The notes under the pieces: model-generated
What the model saw: the letters and a program-made list of their open reading frames with translations, nothing else
Database searches by the model: none
What the model was told of the DNA's origin: nothing
Shown: piece after piece, positions 7,948-17,386 of the stretch
Position numbering within the stretch: the first letter of the stretch is position 1
Layout: every line of letters begins with the position of its first letter
Made by a program: the position numbers and the translations under genes
Source of the DNA: an uncultured Eubacterium sp.
GTDB lineage: Bacteria > Bacillota_A > Clostridia > Lachnospirales > Lachnospiraceae
Reading direction: 5' to 3'
Assembly: GCA_948468465.1 (NCBI GenBank)
Contig: CAOKJJ010000040.1
Span: 1-33,163, forward strand
DNA length: 33,163 nt

Positions 7948-8913
7948 TTAATTGCTCGTTGTCTGGTCACCCTTGTTCTGTGCCTGCAGTTCTTCCAAAA
8001 TCTTCTGCAAAAGATCCGATACCTGTGACTGTGAATCGTCGGAAGAATCATCACCGCCCGGCTTAATGCCCAGCTTATCAGAAGCTTGTTTTAACGCGTC
8101 TTTAATGACGCCGTACTGCTTGATGGTCTGCTCGGCTACCTTTTGGCGCTGGGAATCTGTCAATCCGTCATAAAGCTTTGTCGTATCCGCAAACTGTGCG
8201 TTATATTTCATCAGCGTATCCGCATCCGCGTTTTCAATCTCTCCAACGGTTGGCAGCTGATTGACAGAACCGGTAAATTCCGTTGCCTTGAGCGCGTCCA
8301 TTTTTGCTTCTAATGCCTTGAGCTTATCCAGATCTGCTTTATCTACAAACTGTTTTTGCGTTTCTGTCATCTTTTCGTATTCTTCACGAGCGGATTTTAC
8401 TAATCCCGCATCGGATACCGTCAGATTATTTTCACTCGGCAGAAGCTGTATCATCTTATGCAGGTCGTTGGCAAGCACCGCTCCCTGGAAATATTCTTCG
8501 TCAGACACCGTATCGAGCTGGTCTAAATCATAAAGCTTATCTCCAACCGACAATTTTGTCTTGCCGTCCTGTTTTGTAATAAAATCAACCTTGCCTTTTA
8601 CAAATCCGTTATCTCCGTCGTTAATGAACACATATTTGCCGACCAGTGAATTTGCCGACTGTTTATCGAACGCCGTCTGCATATTGTTCAATGATTCTAC
8701 CATGGAAAACGTCGCCATCTGCGCAACCCATTCCGTATTGCTTGTCGGCTCTAACGGATCCTGATACTGCATCTGTGCTACTAATAACTGCAGAAACTGA
8801 TCCTGGCCCATTGTGTTGTCTACATTTTTTTTCTTTCCGCCTTTACTTGTGGACGTGGATTCAGATGTATCTTCAACAAATCTTCCGTCTTTGACTTCCT
8901 GTATAATAGCCAT
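7948..8913 (-). CDS. flgD: Flagellar hook assembly (capping) protein FlgD with helical-repeat tail
   Basis: 321 residues from the ATG at 8913, with AAGGAGA 7 bases upstream. Residues about 30-80 hold the FlgD core (MGQDQFLQLLVAQMQYQDP, then a segment ending FSMVESLNNMQ). Residues about 85-145 are the tudor-like region (SLVGKYVFINDG). After that, two related segments appear, each with Y-x-x-(M/L)-T-(E/D)-(T/S)-Q-(K/R)-Q followed by a helix (about residues 178-205 and 240-265). They resemble helical repeats common in secreted clostridial surface proteins. The tail (about residues 275-321) is D/S/Q rich. FlgD caps the growing hook so that FlgE can polymerise. Confidence 0.92.
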   Translation of the reverse strand: MAIIQEVKDGRFVEDTSESTSTSKGGKKKNVDNTMGQDQFLQLLVAQMQYQDPLEPTSNTEWVAQMATFSMVESLNNMQTAFDKQSANSLVGKYVFINDGDNGFVKGKVDFITKQDGKTKLSVGDKLYDLDQLDTVSDEEYFQGAVLANDLHKMIQLLPSENNLTVSDAGLVKSAREEYEKMTETQKQFVDKADLDKLKALEAKMDALKATEFTGSVNQLPTVGEIENADADTLMKYNAQFADTTKLYDGLTDSQRQKVAEQTIKQYGVIKDALKQASDKLGIKPGGDDSSDDSQSQVSDLLQKILEELQAQNKGDQTTSN

Positions 8914-8945
8914 ATATGCTCTCCTTTCTATCATACTTATTTGTA

Positions 8946-8992
8946 ATTGCTTCGCAATGCCTAACCTGCTTTTTTTCCATTTTCTTAGCAGG
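8946..8992 (-). other. Small stem-loops between fliK and flgD
   Basis: The 104-base fliK-flgD gap has a 5-pair hairpin (ATTGC 8946-8950, GCAAT 8954-8958, loop TTC) and a 6-pair inverted repeat (CCTGCT 8965-8970, AGCAGG 8987-8992). Both are short; a role in mRNA processing is only a guess. Confidence 0.35.
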
Positions 8993-9017
8993 AAAAAAGG
9001 CTGCTGCTTTTCTTATT

Positions 9018-10583
9018 TTATGCCTTAAAATCAACATTGTTGCCGTTGTCACGCATAATCTGCGCTACAAGCGTCTCTTCCTCAGACATAAGTCCTGACA
9101 TTCCTTCCAGATCACCAAGATCATTTAAATTAATGCTTCTTCTGGAACGTCTCGCATTCTGCTCTTCCTGCTGTCTTGCCTGTTCTTCCTGGCCGCGTGC
9201 GTCACGCTCTAAGCTGTTTTCAAACTCATGTGTGCCTGCGGTAACTTCCACCGCATCGACCTTGATGCCCTGCTGATTCAGATTTTCCTTTAAAATCGCT
9301 GCCTGCTGTACGAGCGCTTCTTTCATATTTTCATTTTGCGCGGTCAGCTGCGCCGTTACTGCTCCTTGTTTTTCGGAAACATGGATGTACACTTTGCCGA
9401 GATTTTCAGGATTCAGCTGCATCTCAATGGATTTTACATTTTCAGAAAGATGGACTCTTGCATGCTGCACGATCTGGTCGATCACTTCCTGCATATGAAC
9501 CTGCGGCAGCGGCGCTTCTGCGACAGGATTCTGCTGTGTCTGCATATGGACAGACGGTTCCTGTGCATGTACATGGGTCTGGAAATCAAATCTTGTATTT
9601 TCCTGCGTTTCGCTGTTTCCGGCCAATGTATCCGCCGGATTCTGCCCGGTATTCGTCTCCGCTTCGTTCTGCGTATTTTCCTGCTGCGGCTGTACATCTG
9701 CGGCCTGTTTTGTCTCCTGTGGCTGTTCCTTTTGCACATAAGCCGTTTCCTGTGCAGGATTTTGCTCCTGTACCTGCTGCGGCTGTGCCTGGACGGTCTG
9801 CACTGCTTCTGTCTCAGGCTGAGCGGCCTGCTTTGTCTCCTGCGGTACGGCCTGAGCCTGCGTCTGCTCCTGCTGCATCATTTGCTGCGGCTGCGCTTCC
9901 TGCTGTGTCTGAACCTGTGCTTCCTGCTGCGGCAGCATCGATTCTATCGGTATCGTCTGCTCCGTATTTTCTAAATTTTCTAACATCGTATGAATCTGAT
10001 TCATCAGTTCATCCATAGACATTCCCAGTTCCTGCAGCAGATCATTCGTAATAACCGCTGTTTCCTGCATCACAAGCTGGAAGTTTTCCTGGAACAGCAT
10101 GCTGCCCACGTCTTCACTGCCTGTTAATTCCACCGCCAGTGCGACAAGCTGCTGCGGGTCGAGCAAATCCGCCTGCGTCAGGCCAAGAAGCTCCATGGCA
10201 GCTTCTATCTGCTCGTCATCTACACCAAGATTTTCTTTGATCACTTCCTTGATGTTTTCCACAGCTTCCTCTACTGTTTCCTGGACAGCATCCATATCGG
10301 CATTCCCAGTATCTTTGCTGCTTGCAATCTTTTCCGCCGAAGCCGCTGATTTGCTCTGGTACTGCTCATACTGCTGTTTGACGTTTGTATCGCCCGTGGC
10401 CTGCTTTGCCTGCGGCATGACACTTTGTTCTCTTGCAGTCTGCGCGGTATTGGAAGAATTTTGCCGCATATAATTGGAAAATGTGCTTTGCAGCCCTTCC
10501 GGCTTTTGCTGCTTTTGGCTGACTGTCTCCGCTGCCTGTGCCGACTCTGGCGCGGATACTGTCATAAGTTGTATTGCTGGCAT
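9018..10583 (-). CDS. fliK: Flagellar hook-length control protein FliK
   Basis: 521 residues. The C-terminal Flg_hook domain (about residues 375-460) is clear: VKSIEMQLNPENLGKVYIHV and, further on, LKENLNQQGIKVDAVEV. The N-terminal two thirds are low in complexity. Residues about 215-350 are very rich in Q, A, E and T, as expected of the flexible ruler that is secreted during hook growth. The last 60 residues are charged with many R/E/Q. FliK measures the hook and switches the export gate FlhB to late substrates. AAAGGAGG lies 6 bases before the ATG. The long ruler fits the long FlgE. Confidence 0.93.
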   Translation of the reverse strand: MPAIQLMTVSAPESAQAAETVSQKQQKPEGLQSTFSNYMRQNSSNTAQTAREQSVMPQAKQATGDTNVKQQYEQYQSKSAASAEKIASSKDTGNADMDAVQETVEEAVENIKEVIKENLGVDDEQIEAAMELLGLTQADLLDPQQLVALAVELTGSEDVGSMLFQENFQLVMQETAVITNDLLQELGMSMDELMNQIHTMLENLENTEQTIPIESMLPQQEAQVQTQQEAQPQQMMQQEQTQAQAVPQETKQAAQPETEAVQTVQAQPQQVQEQNPAQETAYVQKEQPQETKQAADVQPQQENTQNEAETNTGQNPADTLAGNSETQENTRFDFQTHVHAQEPSVHMQTQQNPVAEAPLPQVHMQEVIDQIVQHARVHLSENVKSIEMQLNPENLGKVYIHVSEKQGAVTAQLTAQNENMKEALVQQAAILKENLNQQGIKVDAVEVTAGTHEFENSLERDARGQEEQARQQEEQNARRSRRSINLNDLGDLEGMSGLMSEEETLVAQIMRDNGNNVDFKA

Positions 10584-10704
10584 CTTCTGCCTCCTTTCTT
10601 AAATTTCTTTTATTTATATAAACCGTATGTGAAATCCGGCTGAGGTTTCATACACGGAATATACCATTTTATAGTATTCTATGCAGTAAGCCTGCTTTGG
10701 TTTG

Positions 10705-11553
10705 CTAACGCTTGGAAGGCTCCAGCATTTCTGTGAGCTTCGCTGCCGTGTCCTGGTTCATGGCAGCCAGTATATTGGCCCTGTTTGTAGATGACATCTT
10801 TTCCAGAATCCTTCTTACAAGTGAAAGGTTATCTGTCATCGTATCAAAAATCGCAGCCGCTTCTTTCGGCTTCATCGAAGAATAGGTCTTTACATAATCG
10901 TCCACTTCACTGTCATACTCTGTCTGTTCCACGACCTCTTTGTAGAGCACCTCCGCATTGTCCGGATTGATCGCTTCGTAAAACTTCTGGTATTCTGAAA
11001 TATCCGGCGCGTCTTCGCCAAATACAACCTCCTCATAGAACTGCTGGCGCAGAGTTTCAAATTCCGCTTCATTATCACGGTATTTTCTCAGCTTGCGCAC
11101 CTGTGACTGCAGATCTTCGATTTTTGCCGAGCTGTCTTTATCTGTCTGCAGAGCTGTTTCCAACTCTCCTTCCAGTTCCTTGATCCTTGCAATTGCCTCT
11201 TCCAATGTCTGGTACGGATAGTCTGCGTCTTCGCCATTTCCTTCCGGCTTTACTTCCGGAAGAATCTTATTGATGTATGGAACGTCTTTTAACATCGGAT
11301 ACAGCACAGTTGATCCAAAACCACCGACATCCAGACGGATTAAAAGCGCTAAAATCCCAAGCCAGATAGCGATAATGACGATCGTTGCAAACGCTACAAT
11401 CAGCTTGCCGCCGACCGTTTCCTGCTCTTCAGCCATCTCCTTATCCTGCTTTGCAGCTTTTTTCTCCTGCTTTTTTTTCTTTTTTTCTTCTTTTTTTCTT
11501 GCCTTTTCCTGTTTTTTGGCATCTGCCTGTGATTCCATTGCTTCTTCCGGCAT
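10705..11553 (-). CDS. YlxF/MotE-like flagellar protein
   Basis: 282 residues. The first 45 are a dense lysine/glutamate cytoplasmic segment, followed by one membrane helix (about residues 50-72, IVAFATIVIIAIWLGILALL). Residues about 115-165 look like a coiled coil (KELEGELETALQ onward). The C-terminus (about residues 205-282, SMKPKEAAAIFDTM onward) is an MgtE-N/FliG-like helical domain. This is the layout of YlxF, encoded between fliJ and fliK in B. subtilis, and of MotE, a chaperone-like protein for stator components in some bacteria. The strong AAGGAGGGTG supports the start. Which of these roles applies here is not shown by sequence. Confidence 0.82.
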   Translation of the reverse strand: MPEEAMESQADAKKQEKARKKEEKKKKKQEKKAAKQDKEMAEEQETVGGKLIVAFATIVIIAIWLGILALLIRLDVGGFGSTVLYPMLKDVPYINKILPEVKPEGNGEDADYPYQTLEEAIARIKELEGELETALQTDKDSSAKIEDLQSQVRKLRKYRDNEAEFETLRQQFYEEVVFGEDAPDISEYQKFYEAINPDNAEVLYKEVVEQTEYDSEVDDYVKTYSSMKPKEAAAIFDTMTDNLSLVRRILEKMSSTNRANILAAMNQDTAAKLTEMLEPSKR

Positions 11554-11600
11554 TGAGACACCCTCCTTATATACTTTCGCACCCGTCCTGTGTCAGACGA

Positions 11601-12047
11601 TTACGCACTTCCTCCATGATAGGTATAGCTGACAAGCTCGTTTACAGCCTGGTTTTCCTCATAGGCTACTTCCTGTTTAAACTCTTCAAACGCGCGTTCA
11701 CGTAATTTTTCAAACGTTTTGCGCTCGATCATAGCTTCATTTAATTTTACCCTTGCTGCTTCCACTTGTTTTTCCGCCGCATGCACTACCATCATCTGTG
11801 CACGGATTTTTGTCTTCATAATGTCAATCGACTGTTTATTTTCCCTGATATCGCGCACGCTGATCGCGCCTTTTACGAGCTCTACCGCCCGTTTTTCATA
11901 CATCGAACGCTGTGTAATGAGCATCTGCAGCGCGGCTTCTTCCTTGCGCAGTTTGGCGTTTGCCTGTCCGTATGCAATTTTTGCCTGGCTTTCCAGCTTC
12001 AGCTTAATGTCCAAAATACTTTGGAGCTTAAAAATAAACTTCGCCAT
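11601..12047 (-). CDS. fliJ: Flagellar export protein FliJ
   Basis: 148 residues, nearly all predicted alpha-helical and rich in K, E, A and Q: MAKFIFKLQSILDIKLKLES at the start is the usual FliJ opening, and the rest forms an antiparallel coiled coil. FliJ sits in the centre of the FliI hexamer like the gamma subunit of F1-ATPase, links it to FlhA, and helps export chaperone cargo. The ATG has AAAGGAG 8 bases upstream and lies 12 bases after fliI. FliJ proteins diverge widely; position after fliI makes the call secure. Confidence 0.92.
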   Translation of the reverse strand: MAKFIFKLQSILDIKLKLESQAKIAYGQANAKLRKEEAALQMLITQRSMYEKRAVELVKGAISVRDIRENKQSIDIMKTKIRAQMMVVHAAEKQVEAARVKLNEAMIERKTFEKLRERAFEEFKQEVAYEENQAVNELVSYTYHGGSA

Positions 12048-12059
12048 GTTCCGGCTCCT

Positions 12060-13403
12060 TTAATCCTGAAAAATCGCTTCCAGACGCTGTGTAATCTCTT
12101 CAAATGTAAACTTTTCCGCCGTCCCCTGCATTAAAAACTGATTGACAGCGTTGATTTTTTGAATCGCATAATCAATCGCAACATTCGAGCCGCTTTTATA
12201 AGCCCCGATATTAATCAGGTCTTCTGCTTCGTCATAGGTACCAAGTACATTCCGCATCTTTCCGGCAGCGGTTTTGTGTTCATCTGACGCAATTGCGCTC
12301 ATACATCTGGAAATACTCGCAAGCACATCAATCGCCGGATAATGGTTTTTCTGTCCGAGCCTTCTGGATAATACAATATGCCCATCCAGGATGCTTCGCG
12401 CCGTATCTGTAATCGGTTCGTTAAAATCATCACCGTCTACAAGCACCGTATATAAGCCTGTAATAGAACCTTTATCTGAATTGCCGGCACGCTCTAACAG
12501 TTTTGGCATCTCTGAATAAATGCTTGGCGGATATCCTCTTGTAACCGGCGGTTCTCCGGATGCCAATCCGATTTCCCTTTGCGCCATGCAAAAACGCGTT
12601 AAGGAATCCATCATCAATAACACATCTTTACCCTGATCCCTGAAATATTCCGCTATCGCTGTCGCTGTTTTTGCCGCCCTGTTACGAATCAGCGCCGGTT
12701 TGTCGGAGGTGGCAACGACTACAACAGAGCGCCTCATGCCTTCCTCTCCCATATCGTTTTCTATAAACTCGCGTACCTCACGCCCGCGCTCTCCAATCAG
12801 CGCAATCACATTAATATCCGCTCTCGTATTTCGTGCAAACATGCCCATCAGCGTACTTTTTCCAACACCGGAGCCGGCAAAAATACCAATTCGCTGCCCT
12901 TTGCCAACCGTAATCAGCCCATCCACTGCTTTTACGCCCAAAGGCAGCACATCGCGGATAATCACGCGGGACATGGGATCCGGAGGCATCGCGTCCACCG
13001 GATATTCTTTTTTTAATTCCAGTTCTTCCACATCCGTTGGTCTTCCCAGTCCGTCCAGCGTATGTCCAAGTATATTGTCATCCACCTTTACCGACAAAGG
13101 ATACCCCGTATTTTCAACAATGCATCCAACACCGATGCCTTCCACATTTTCAAATGGCATCAGCAAAATATGCTTGTCACGAAATCCAACGACTTCCGCC
13201 ATAACAGCTATGTCGTTTTCCCTGTCAATCATAATGCGGCACAAATCATTCAATTTGGCATCCGGCCCCAGTGATTCAATCGTCAGCCCGACAACTTTTG
13301 CCACTTTTCCGTAACGGTTAAAATATGTATGATCAATTAAATTAATATATTTATGATACTGCTTTTTTATAACTCCATTCACAATGATTTCCTCAGTCTG
13401 CAT
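12060..13403 (-). CDS. fliI: Flagellum-specific ATPase FliI
   Basis: 447 residues. Walker A is GSGVGKS (residues 177-183); Walker B is in VLLMMDSLTRF (about 270); the segment GYPPSIYSEMPKLLERAG matches the F1-beta/FliI family. It energises the type III export apparatus, in complex with FliH and FliJ. The ATG (13403) overlaps the fliH stop by 11 bases but has little ribosome binding sequence. An in-frame GTG at 13382 has GAGG 8 bases upstream, so translation may start there and give 440 residues. Confidence 0.97.
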   Translation of the reverse strand: MQTEEIIVNGVIKKQYHKYINLIDHTYFNRYGKVAKVVGLTIESLGPDAKLNDLCRIMIDRENDIAVMAEVVGFRDKHILLMPFENVEGIGVGCIVENTGYPLSVKVDDNILGHTLDGLGRPTDVEELELKKEYPVDAMPPDPMSRVIIRDVLPLGVKAVDGLITVGKGQRIGIFAGSGVGKSTLMGMFARNTRADINVIALIGERGREVREFIENDMGEEGMRRSVVVVATSDKPALIRNRAAKTATAIAEYFRDQGKDVLLMMDSLTRFCMAQREIGLASGEPPVTRGYPPSIYSEMPKLLERAGNSDKGSITGLYTVLVDGDDFNEPITDTARSILDGHIVLSRRLGQKNHYPAIDVLASISRCMSAIASDEHKTAAGKMRNVLGTYDEAEDLINIGAYKSGSNVAIDYAIQKINAVNQFLMQGTAEKFTFEEITQRLEAIFQD

Positions 13404-14268
13404 GAGATAATGCTTTCAGGTCTTTGACCAGATTGGAAAGCTGTATGTCCAATCCGCATTCAAACAGGCCCTCATCCGTATCAATCGTACACTGCCCCGG
13501 CTGCATGGATTCGTCCATAATAATATCCAGCACTACTTCCCCGCCGATTTTTTCGATAATCTCATCTTTTTTCGCGGACAGATCCGCATAATCCTCAGAA
13601 CTCACAAAAATACGGAATTCCCTGCTGTTTTTAATATGCCGGACGGTACGCCGGATTAAATAAAGCAGAATGCTTCGATGGTCCGCAAAGTCTGTATGCA
13701 GCACCTGGTCAAACACTTCAATCACCGCATCCATAAGCTCCGGCTCCATCGTATACAAGCGGTCCGCATAAGCCTGTTCCTGCTCCTGTTTCAATTGCTG
13801 CAGCTGCGCCCTCATCTGTGCTTCCTGCTCATGTACGCGCTCCATGCCAAGCGCATATCCCTGCTCTTCGGCTTCTTTTCTTGTGCGTTCTTTCAGATTT
13901 TCCGCTTCCTGCACCGCTTTTGTCAAAATCGCCTCCGCATCCGCGGTTGCCTTCGAAACTATCTTATCCGCTTCTTCTTTTGCGCGTTCGACATAATCAA
14001 TCTGCATTTCCGGCAGCACTTCCAGGCCAAGGTCCATAAGCCCTTCCGAAAATTCTGACGGCTGTGCTCCCTGTTCTGCATTTTCCGCCGCATCTTCTCC
14101 GGCTTCCTGCCGTCTTTTCCTCTCTTCCATCTGCTGTCTGCGAAGCTGAGACTGCCGTTCAAAAGAAAGGGCGCTCAGTTTTTGTTCCAGCAGTTCATTA
14201 TAATCAATTACGCGGGTATAGACATCCCCTTTATTCATATTTACGTTTGCTTTATACAAATTAGACAA
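13393..14268 (-). CDS. fliH: Flagellar assembly protein FliH
   Basis: 291 residues from a TTG at 14268, which is preceded by GGAGGTGA with 8 bases spacing and gives the typical beginning (M)SNLYKANVN. The gene overlaps fliG by 8 bases, so the start is inside the fliG end and coupled to it. Residues about 40-190 are a long charged coiled coil (QSQLRRQQMEERKRRQEAGE and onward). Residues about 190-285 form the globular domain shared with V-ATPase subunit E/FliH. FliH binds FliI as a dimer, inhibits it and docks it to the C-ring. A reading frame extends upstream to 14340 but overlaps conserved fliG codons. Confidence 0.9.
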   Translation of the reverse strand: MSNLYKANVNMNKGDVYTRVIDYNELLEQKLSALSFERQSQLRRQQMEERKRRQEAGEDAAENAEQGAQPSEFSEGLMDLGLEVLPEMQIDYVERAKEEADKIVSKATADAEAILTKAVQEAENLKERTRKEAEEQGYALGMERVHEQEAQMRAQLQQLKQEQEQAYADRLYTMEPELMDAVIEVFDQVLHTDFADHRSILLYLIRRTVRHIKNSREFRIFVSSEDYADLSAKKDEIIEKIGGEVVLDIIMDESMQPGQCTIDTDEGLFECGLDIQLSNLVKDLKALSHAD

Positions 14269-15265
14269 CGATCTCGTCACCTCCGCCTCTGGAAATAACG
14301 ATTTCAGCGGAATCCTCCAACTTACGTATAACAGCCACAATCTTCTGCTGTGCTTCTTCCACGTCTTTCATTCTTACAGGACCCATAAATTCCATATCTT
14401 CTTCGATCATGGCAGCCAAACGCTTGGACAGGTTTTTCAAAATCGCGCCCTTTACTTCGTCGTTTGCACCCTTTAACGCAATCGCAAGATCGCTGTTTTC
14501 GACATCACGCAGCACACGCTGAATCGCACGGTCGTCCAGCAGAAGAATGTCTTCGAATACAAACATCTTCTTGCGGATTTCGTCTGCCAGTTCCGGCTCT
14601 TCCACTTCGAGTGTTTCCATAATATGTTTTTCTGTACTGCGGTCTACCGTATTTAAAATGTTAACAATAGCATCTACACCACCGACAATCGTGTAATCCT
14701 GATTCGCCAGGGATGCAAGTTTCCGTTCCAAAACACTTTCCACTTCTTTAATAACATCCGGAGATGTCCGGTCCATCATGGCGATACGCCTTGCAACATC
14801 CGCCTGTTTTTCCGGATCAAGCGATCCAATAATCATGGATGCCTGATTTGGAGATAAATAAGACAAAATCATAGCGATTGTCTGCGGATGCTCGTCCTGA
14901 ATAAAGTTCAGCACCTGGCTTGCATCTGTCTTACGCACAAATTCAAACGGACGCACCTGCAGGGACGCCGTCAGCTTCGTAATTACCTGCTGAGCACGTT
15001 CTTCGCCAAGCGCCTTGTCCAACAGGTCTTTTGCATAACCGATACCGCCTTCTGATATGTATTGCTGTGCCAGACACACCTGATAAAATTCATTGATGAC
15101 ATCGTCTTTGAGCTGCGGCGCGATGCTTCTCGTATTCGCAATCTCCAGCGTTAGTTCCTCAATCTCATCTTCCTTTAAATATCTGAATATACTTGCCGAT
15201 TTTTCCGGTCCCAACGCGATCAAAAGAACTGCCGCTTTTTGAAGACCACTCATCTTATCTGCCAT
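14261..15265 (-). CDS. fliG: Flagellar motor switch protein FliG
   Basis: 334 residues, normal length. The N-terminal domain (MSGLQKAAVLLIALGP) binds FliF. The middle domain has the EHPQ motif at 125-128, which contacts FliM. The C-terminal domain carries the torque-generating charged helix (DDRAIQRVLRDVENSDLAIA), with the R and D/E residues that meet MotA. A hinge containing MFVFEDI separates them. The ATG follows GGGAGCGGAC. The gene lies 20 bases after fliF and its last codons contain the fliH ribosome binding site. Confidence 0.98.
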   Translation of the reverse strand: MADKMSGLQKAAVLLIALGPEKSASIFRYLKEDEIEELTLEIANTRSIAPQLKDDVINEFYQVCLAQQYISEGGIGYAKDLLDKALGEERAQQVITKLTASLQVRPFEFVRKTDASQVLNFIQDEHPQTIAMILSYLSPNQASMIIGSLDPEKQADVARRIAMMDRTSPDVIKEVESVLERKLASLANQDYTIVGGVDAIVNILNTVDRSTEKHIMETLEVEEPELADEIRKKMFVFEDILLLDDRAIQRVLRDVENSDLAIALKGANDEVKGAILKNLSKRLAAMIEEDMEFMGPVRMKDVEEAQQKIVAVIRKLEDSAEIVISRGGGDEIVV

Positions 15266-15285
15266 GTCCGCTCCCTCAATTTATC

Positions 15286-16905
15286 TTATTCCCAATCCTC
15301 ATTGAGCCAGTTGCGCAGCAATGATGCAACTGCCTCAGGTTTCTCATCTACGAATTTTTCAATCAATACTCTCGCTTCGGATTTTTCTTTGAAGCCAATA
15401 TCTTCCAGACTTTCTTCTTCGTTTTCCTTCGTTGTCTGCAACAGTGTCTCAACCGATAATTCCGGCTCCAGCTCCGGTGCTTTTTCTTTTCTTGTACTCA
15501 TAAATACTACAAATCCAAGCAGTGCAAAAATCAATACCGCCAGGGCAATCTCTAAATAATCAGAAAATGTTCTTCCGCTTCCTTCTGTCGGGATAAACAG
15601 CGGTTCCTGATATGCAATAACCGAAATCCGCTCCGCGTCGATTCCGCTTGCTTTTGCAATCGCATCAATCGTCTGCGCGTCTACGTTCTGCATTTGCGAA
15701 CCCTGGCTCTCAATCTGCGCACGGTACTCTTCAAACGTTGTCCCTTCCAGATCACCATTTGCCCGCAGCGTGTCTTCGTCATATTTTATGTATGTTTTCA
15801 GTGTAACAGCCAAAGATGCTTCGTCATATATAATATTTCCAATGCCGGCTTCTATATTTTCAATCGTTTCATTTAGCGCATAATCTCTCGAAGAGTCCGA
15901 AATATTTTGTTCGGTCTCCTCTCCGTCCGTAATCATATAATTGCCGTCTTCTCCGTTTGCGTCTGTACCCGGCACATTCGCTCCTCTGGATGTCGTAGTT
16001 TCATCATAAGTCCGGTCGCTTTTATAAGGCCCCTGTTCTCGTCCTTCTCCCGGATCATAAGTCTTTGAACTTGTTGTCCTCTTATCAAAATTCAAAGGCA
16101 GGTTCACACCGACCTCCACATTCTGATATTGTCCGGTACCGAGCAGTACGTCTTTTACATTTCCTTTGACTTTATTCTCTACCTTCTGCTGAAAAGAAAG
16201 CTGGGAAGCCGTCATGCCGGAGGCTGTTGTCAAATCGCCCATACCGCCGGAATAAAGCATATTCAGATTACTGTCCATGATCGAGATATTATCCGTCGTC
16301 TTGTTTCCAAGGCCAGTTGCGATCATACGTGCCAGCCCAAGCGCCTGTTCTTCCGACATTTCCCCATTCAGTGTCAGAAATACCTCTGCAAAAGATTCCT
16401 TATTACTGGCAATCAGTGTACCGTCATCATTTGGAATATCCAGCATAACGCTTGCCTTTTCCACATTTTCCAAAGACTCCAGCACCTTTGCGATATGCTT
16501 TTCCTGATATTCTTTTTCCAGCTTCGTCTTATCTGATTCTGTCGTGCTCAGGCTTCCGTTTAAAATTGCCTTAAGCCCTTCATCTTCTGTGCTGATGGCA
16601 TTGGAACCAAGCAAAATATTCGCCGCAGCCGCATCCTTTTCCCGGATCGAAAACGTCAGCCCCGTATCCGATACCTCATGATAGATTTCCGCATCTGTCA
16701 ACAGCTGCTGCACCGTAGACGCTTCTTTCGCATTCTCGCATATTTTAATAATCATCATCTTCGGCTTCGTCAGCACAACCGACAAAATAGCAACCGCTAT
16801 GATAACAATCAGCGTCGAACTCACAAGAATCATTTGCTGTTTTTTTGTAAACTTTTTCCACCACTCTACAATACTATTTAGTATTTCCCTTATTTTATCA
16901 GGCAT
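15286..16905 (-). CDS. fliF: Flagellar MS-ring protein FliF
   Basis: 539 residues. Two membrane helices, at about residues 25-46 (ILVSSTLIVIIAVAILSVV) and 446-466 (IALAVLIFALLGFVVFM), bracket the periplasmic/extracytoplasmic ring-building motifs (YscJ/FliF domains), including EKASVMLDIPNDDG. The C-terminal cytoplasmic tail (LRNWLNEDWE) binds FliG. FliF is the first assembled base of the motor. In the 89-base gap after fliE there is a small hairpin (GGCTGT 16959-16964 and ACAGCC 16972-16977), without a U-tract. Confidence 0.97.
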   Translation of the reverse strand: MPDKIREILNSIVEWWKKFTKKQQMILVSSTLIVIIAVAILSVVLTKPKMMIIKICENAKEASTVQQLLTDAEIYHEVSDTGLTFSIREKDAAAANILLGSNAISTEDEGLKAILNGSLSTTESDKTKLEKEYQEKHIAKVLESLENVEKASVMLDIPNDDGTLIASNKESFAEVFLTLNGEMSEEQALGLARMIATGLGNKTTDNISIMDSNLNMLYSGGMGDLTTASGMTASQLSFQQKVENKVKGNVKDVLLGTGQYQNVEVGVNLPLNFDKRTTSSKTYDPGEGREQGPYKSDRTYDETTTSRGANVPGTDANGEDGNYMITDGEETEQNISDSSRDYALNETIENIEAGIGNIIYDEASLAVTLKTYIKYDEDTLRANGDLEGTTFEEYRAQIESQGSQMQNVDAQTIDAIAKASGIDAERISVIAYQEPLFIPTEGSGRTFSDYLEIALAVLIFALLGFVVFMSTRKEKAPELEPELSVETLLQTTKENEEESLEDIGFKEKSEARVLIEKFVDEKPEAVASLLRNWLNEDWE

Positions 16906-16994
16906 TTTTCATCCACTCTCCGTATTCAAATCTCCTAATTTTTCTTTCTTCACACGCAGGCTGTCCGCCACACAGCCGCATGATTAGGATTATT

Positions 16995-17315
16995 TTAAAT
17001 CTGCATCTGCATAATTTCACGATAAGCTTCCTGCAATTTATCTTTTACCGCCACCGTATACTGCAGAGCTATATTTGCCTTTGACTGCGCAATCAAAAGA
17101 TCATGCGTATTTTCTGACTGCCCCATCGCAAACTGAATCATTGCTGACTCGGCATCATTATGAAGATCATTTGTCTCTTCCACCATGCCAAGCGCGGACT
17201 GGAAAACCGTCTCAAAATCCTGCGTATTTTCCTGTGCCGAAACTTCAAACTGCTTTTGCGCTGATAAAAATGCCGCTTCTGCCTCAGAAACCCCTGTAAT
17301 ATTTGATACATCCAT
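16995..17315 (-). CDS. fliE: Flagellar hook-basal body complex protein FliE
   Basis: 106 residues. The C-terminal half (NDLHNDAESAMIQFAMGQSE, then ALQYTVAVKDKLQEAYREIM) is the FliE family pattern. FliE joins the MS ring to the rod. The ATG has AGGAGTTGAAGGAAA upstream. Gene order flgB-flgC-fliE is conserved in most Firmicutes. Confidence 0.94.
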   Translation of the reverse strand: MDVSNITGVSEAEAAFLSAQKQFEVSAQENTQDFETVFQSALGMVEETNDLHNDAESAMIQFAMGQSENTHDLLIAQSKANIALQYTVAVKDKLQEAYREIMQMQI

Positions 17316-17386
17316 TTTCCTTCAACTCCTGATTTTATTTCAACAGCTTCTATTTCAACCGTTTTATTTCAACTGATTTATTCCAC

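Noticed and set aside
9336..10018. Long plus-strand frames rich in Leu, Arg or Pro/Ala
   Set aside because: They are opposite to fliK, whose biased Q codons produce open frames on the other strand.
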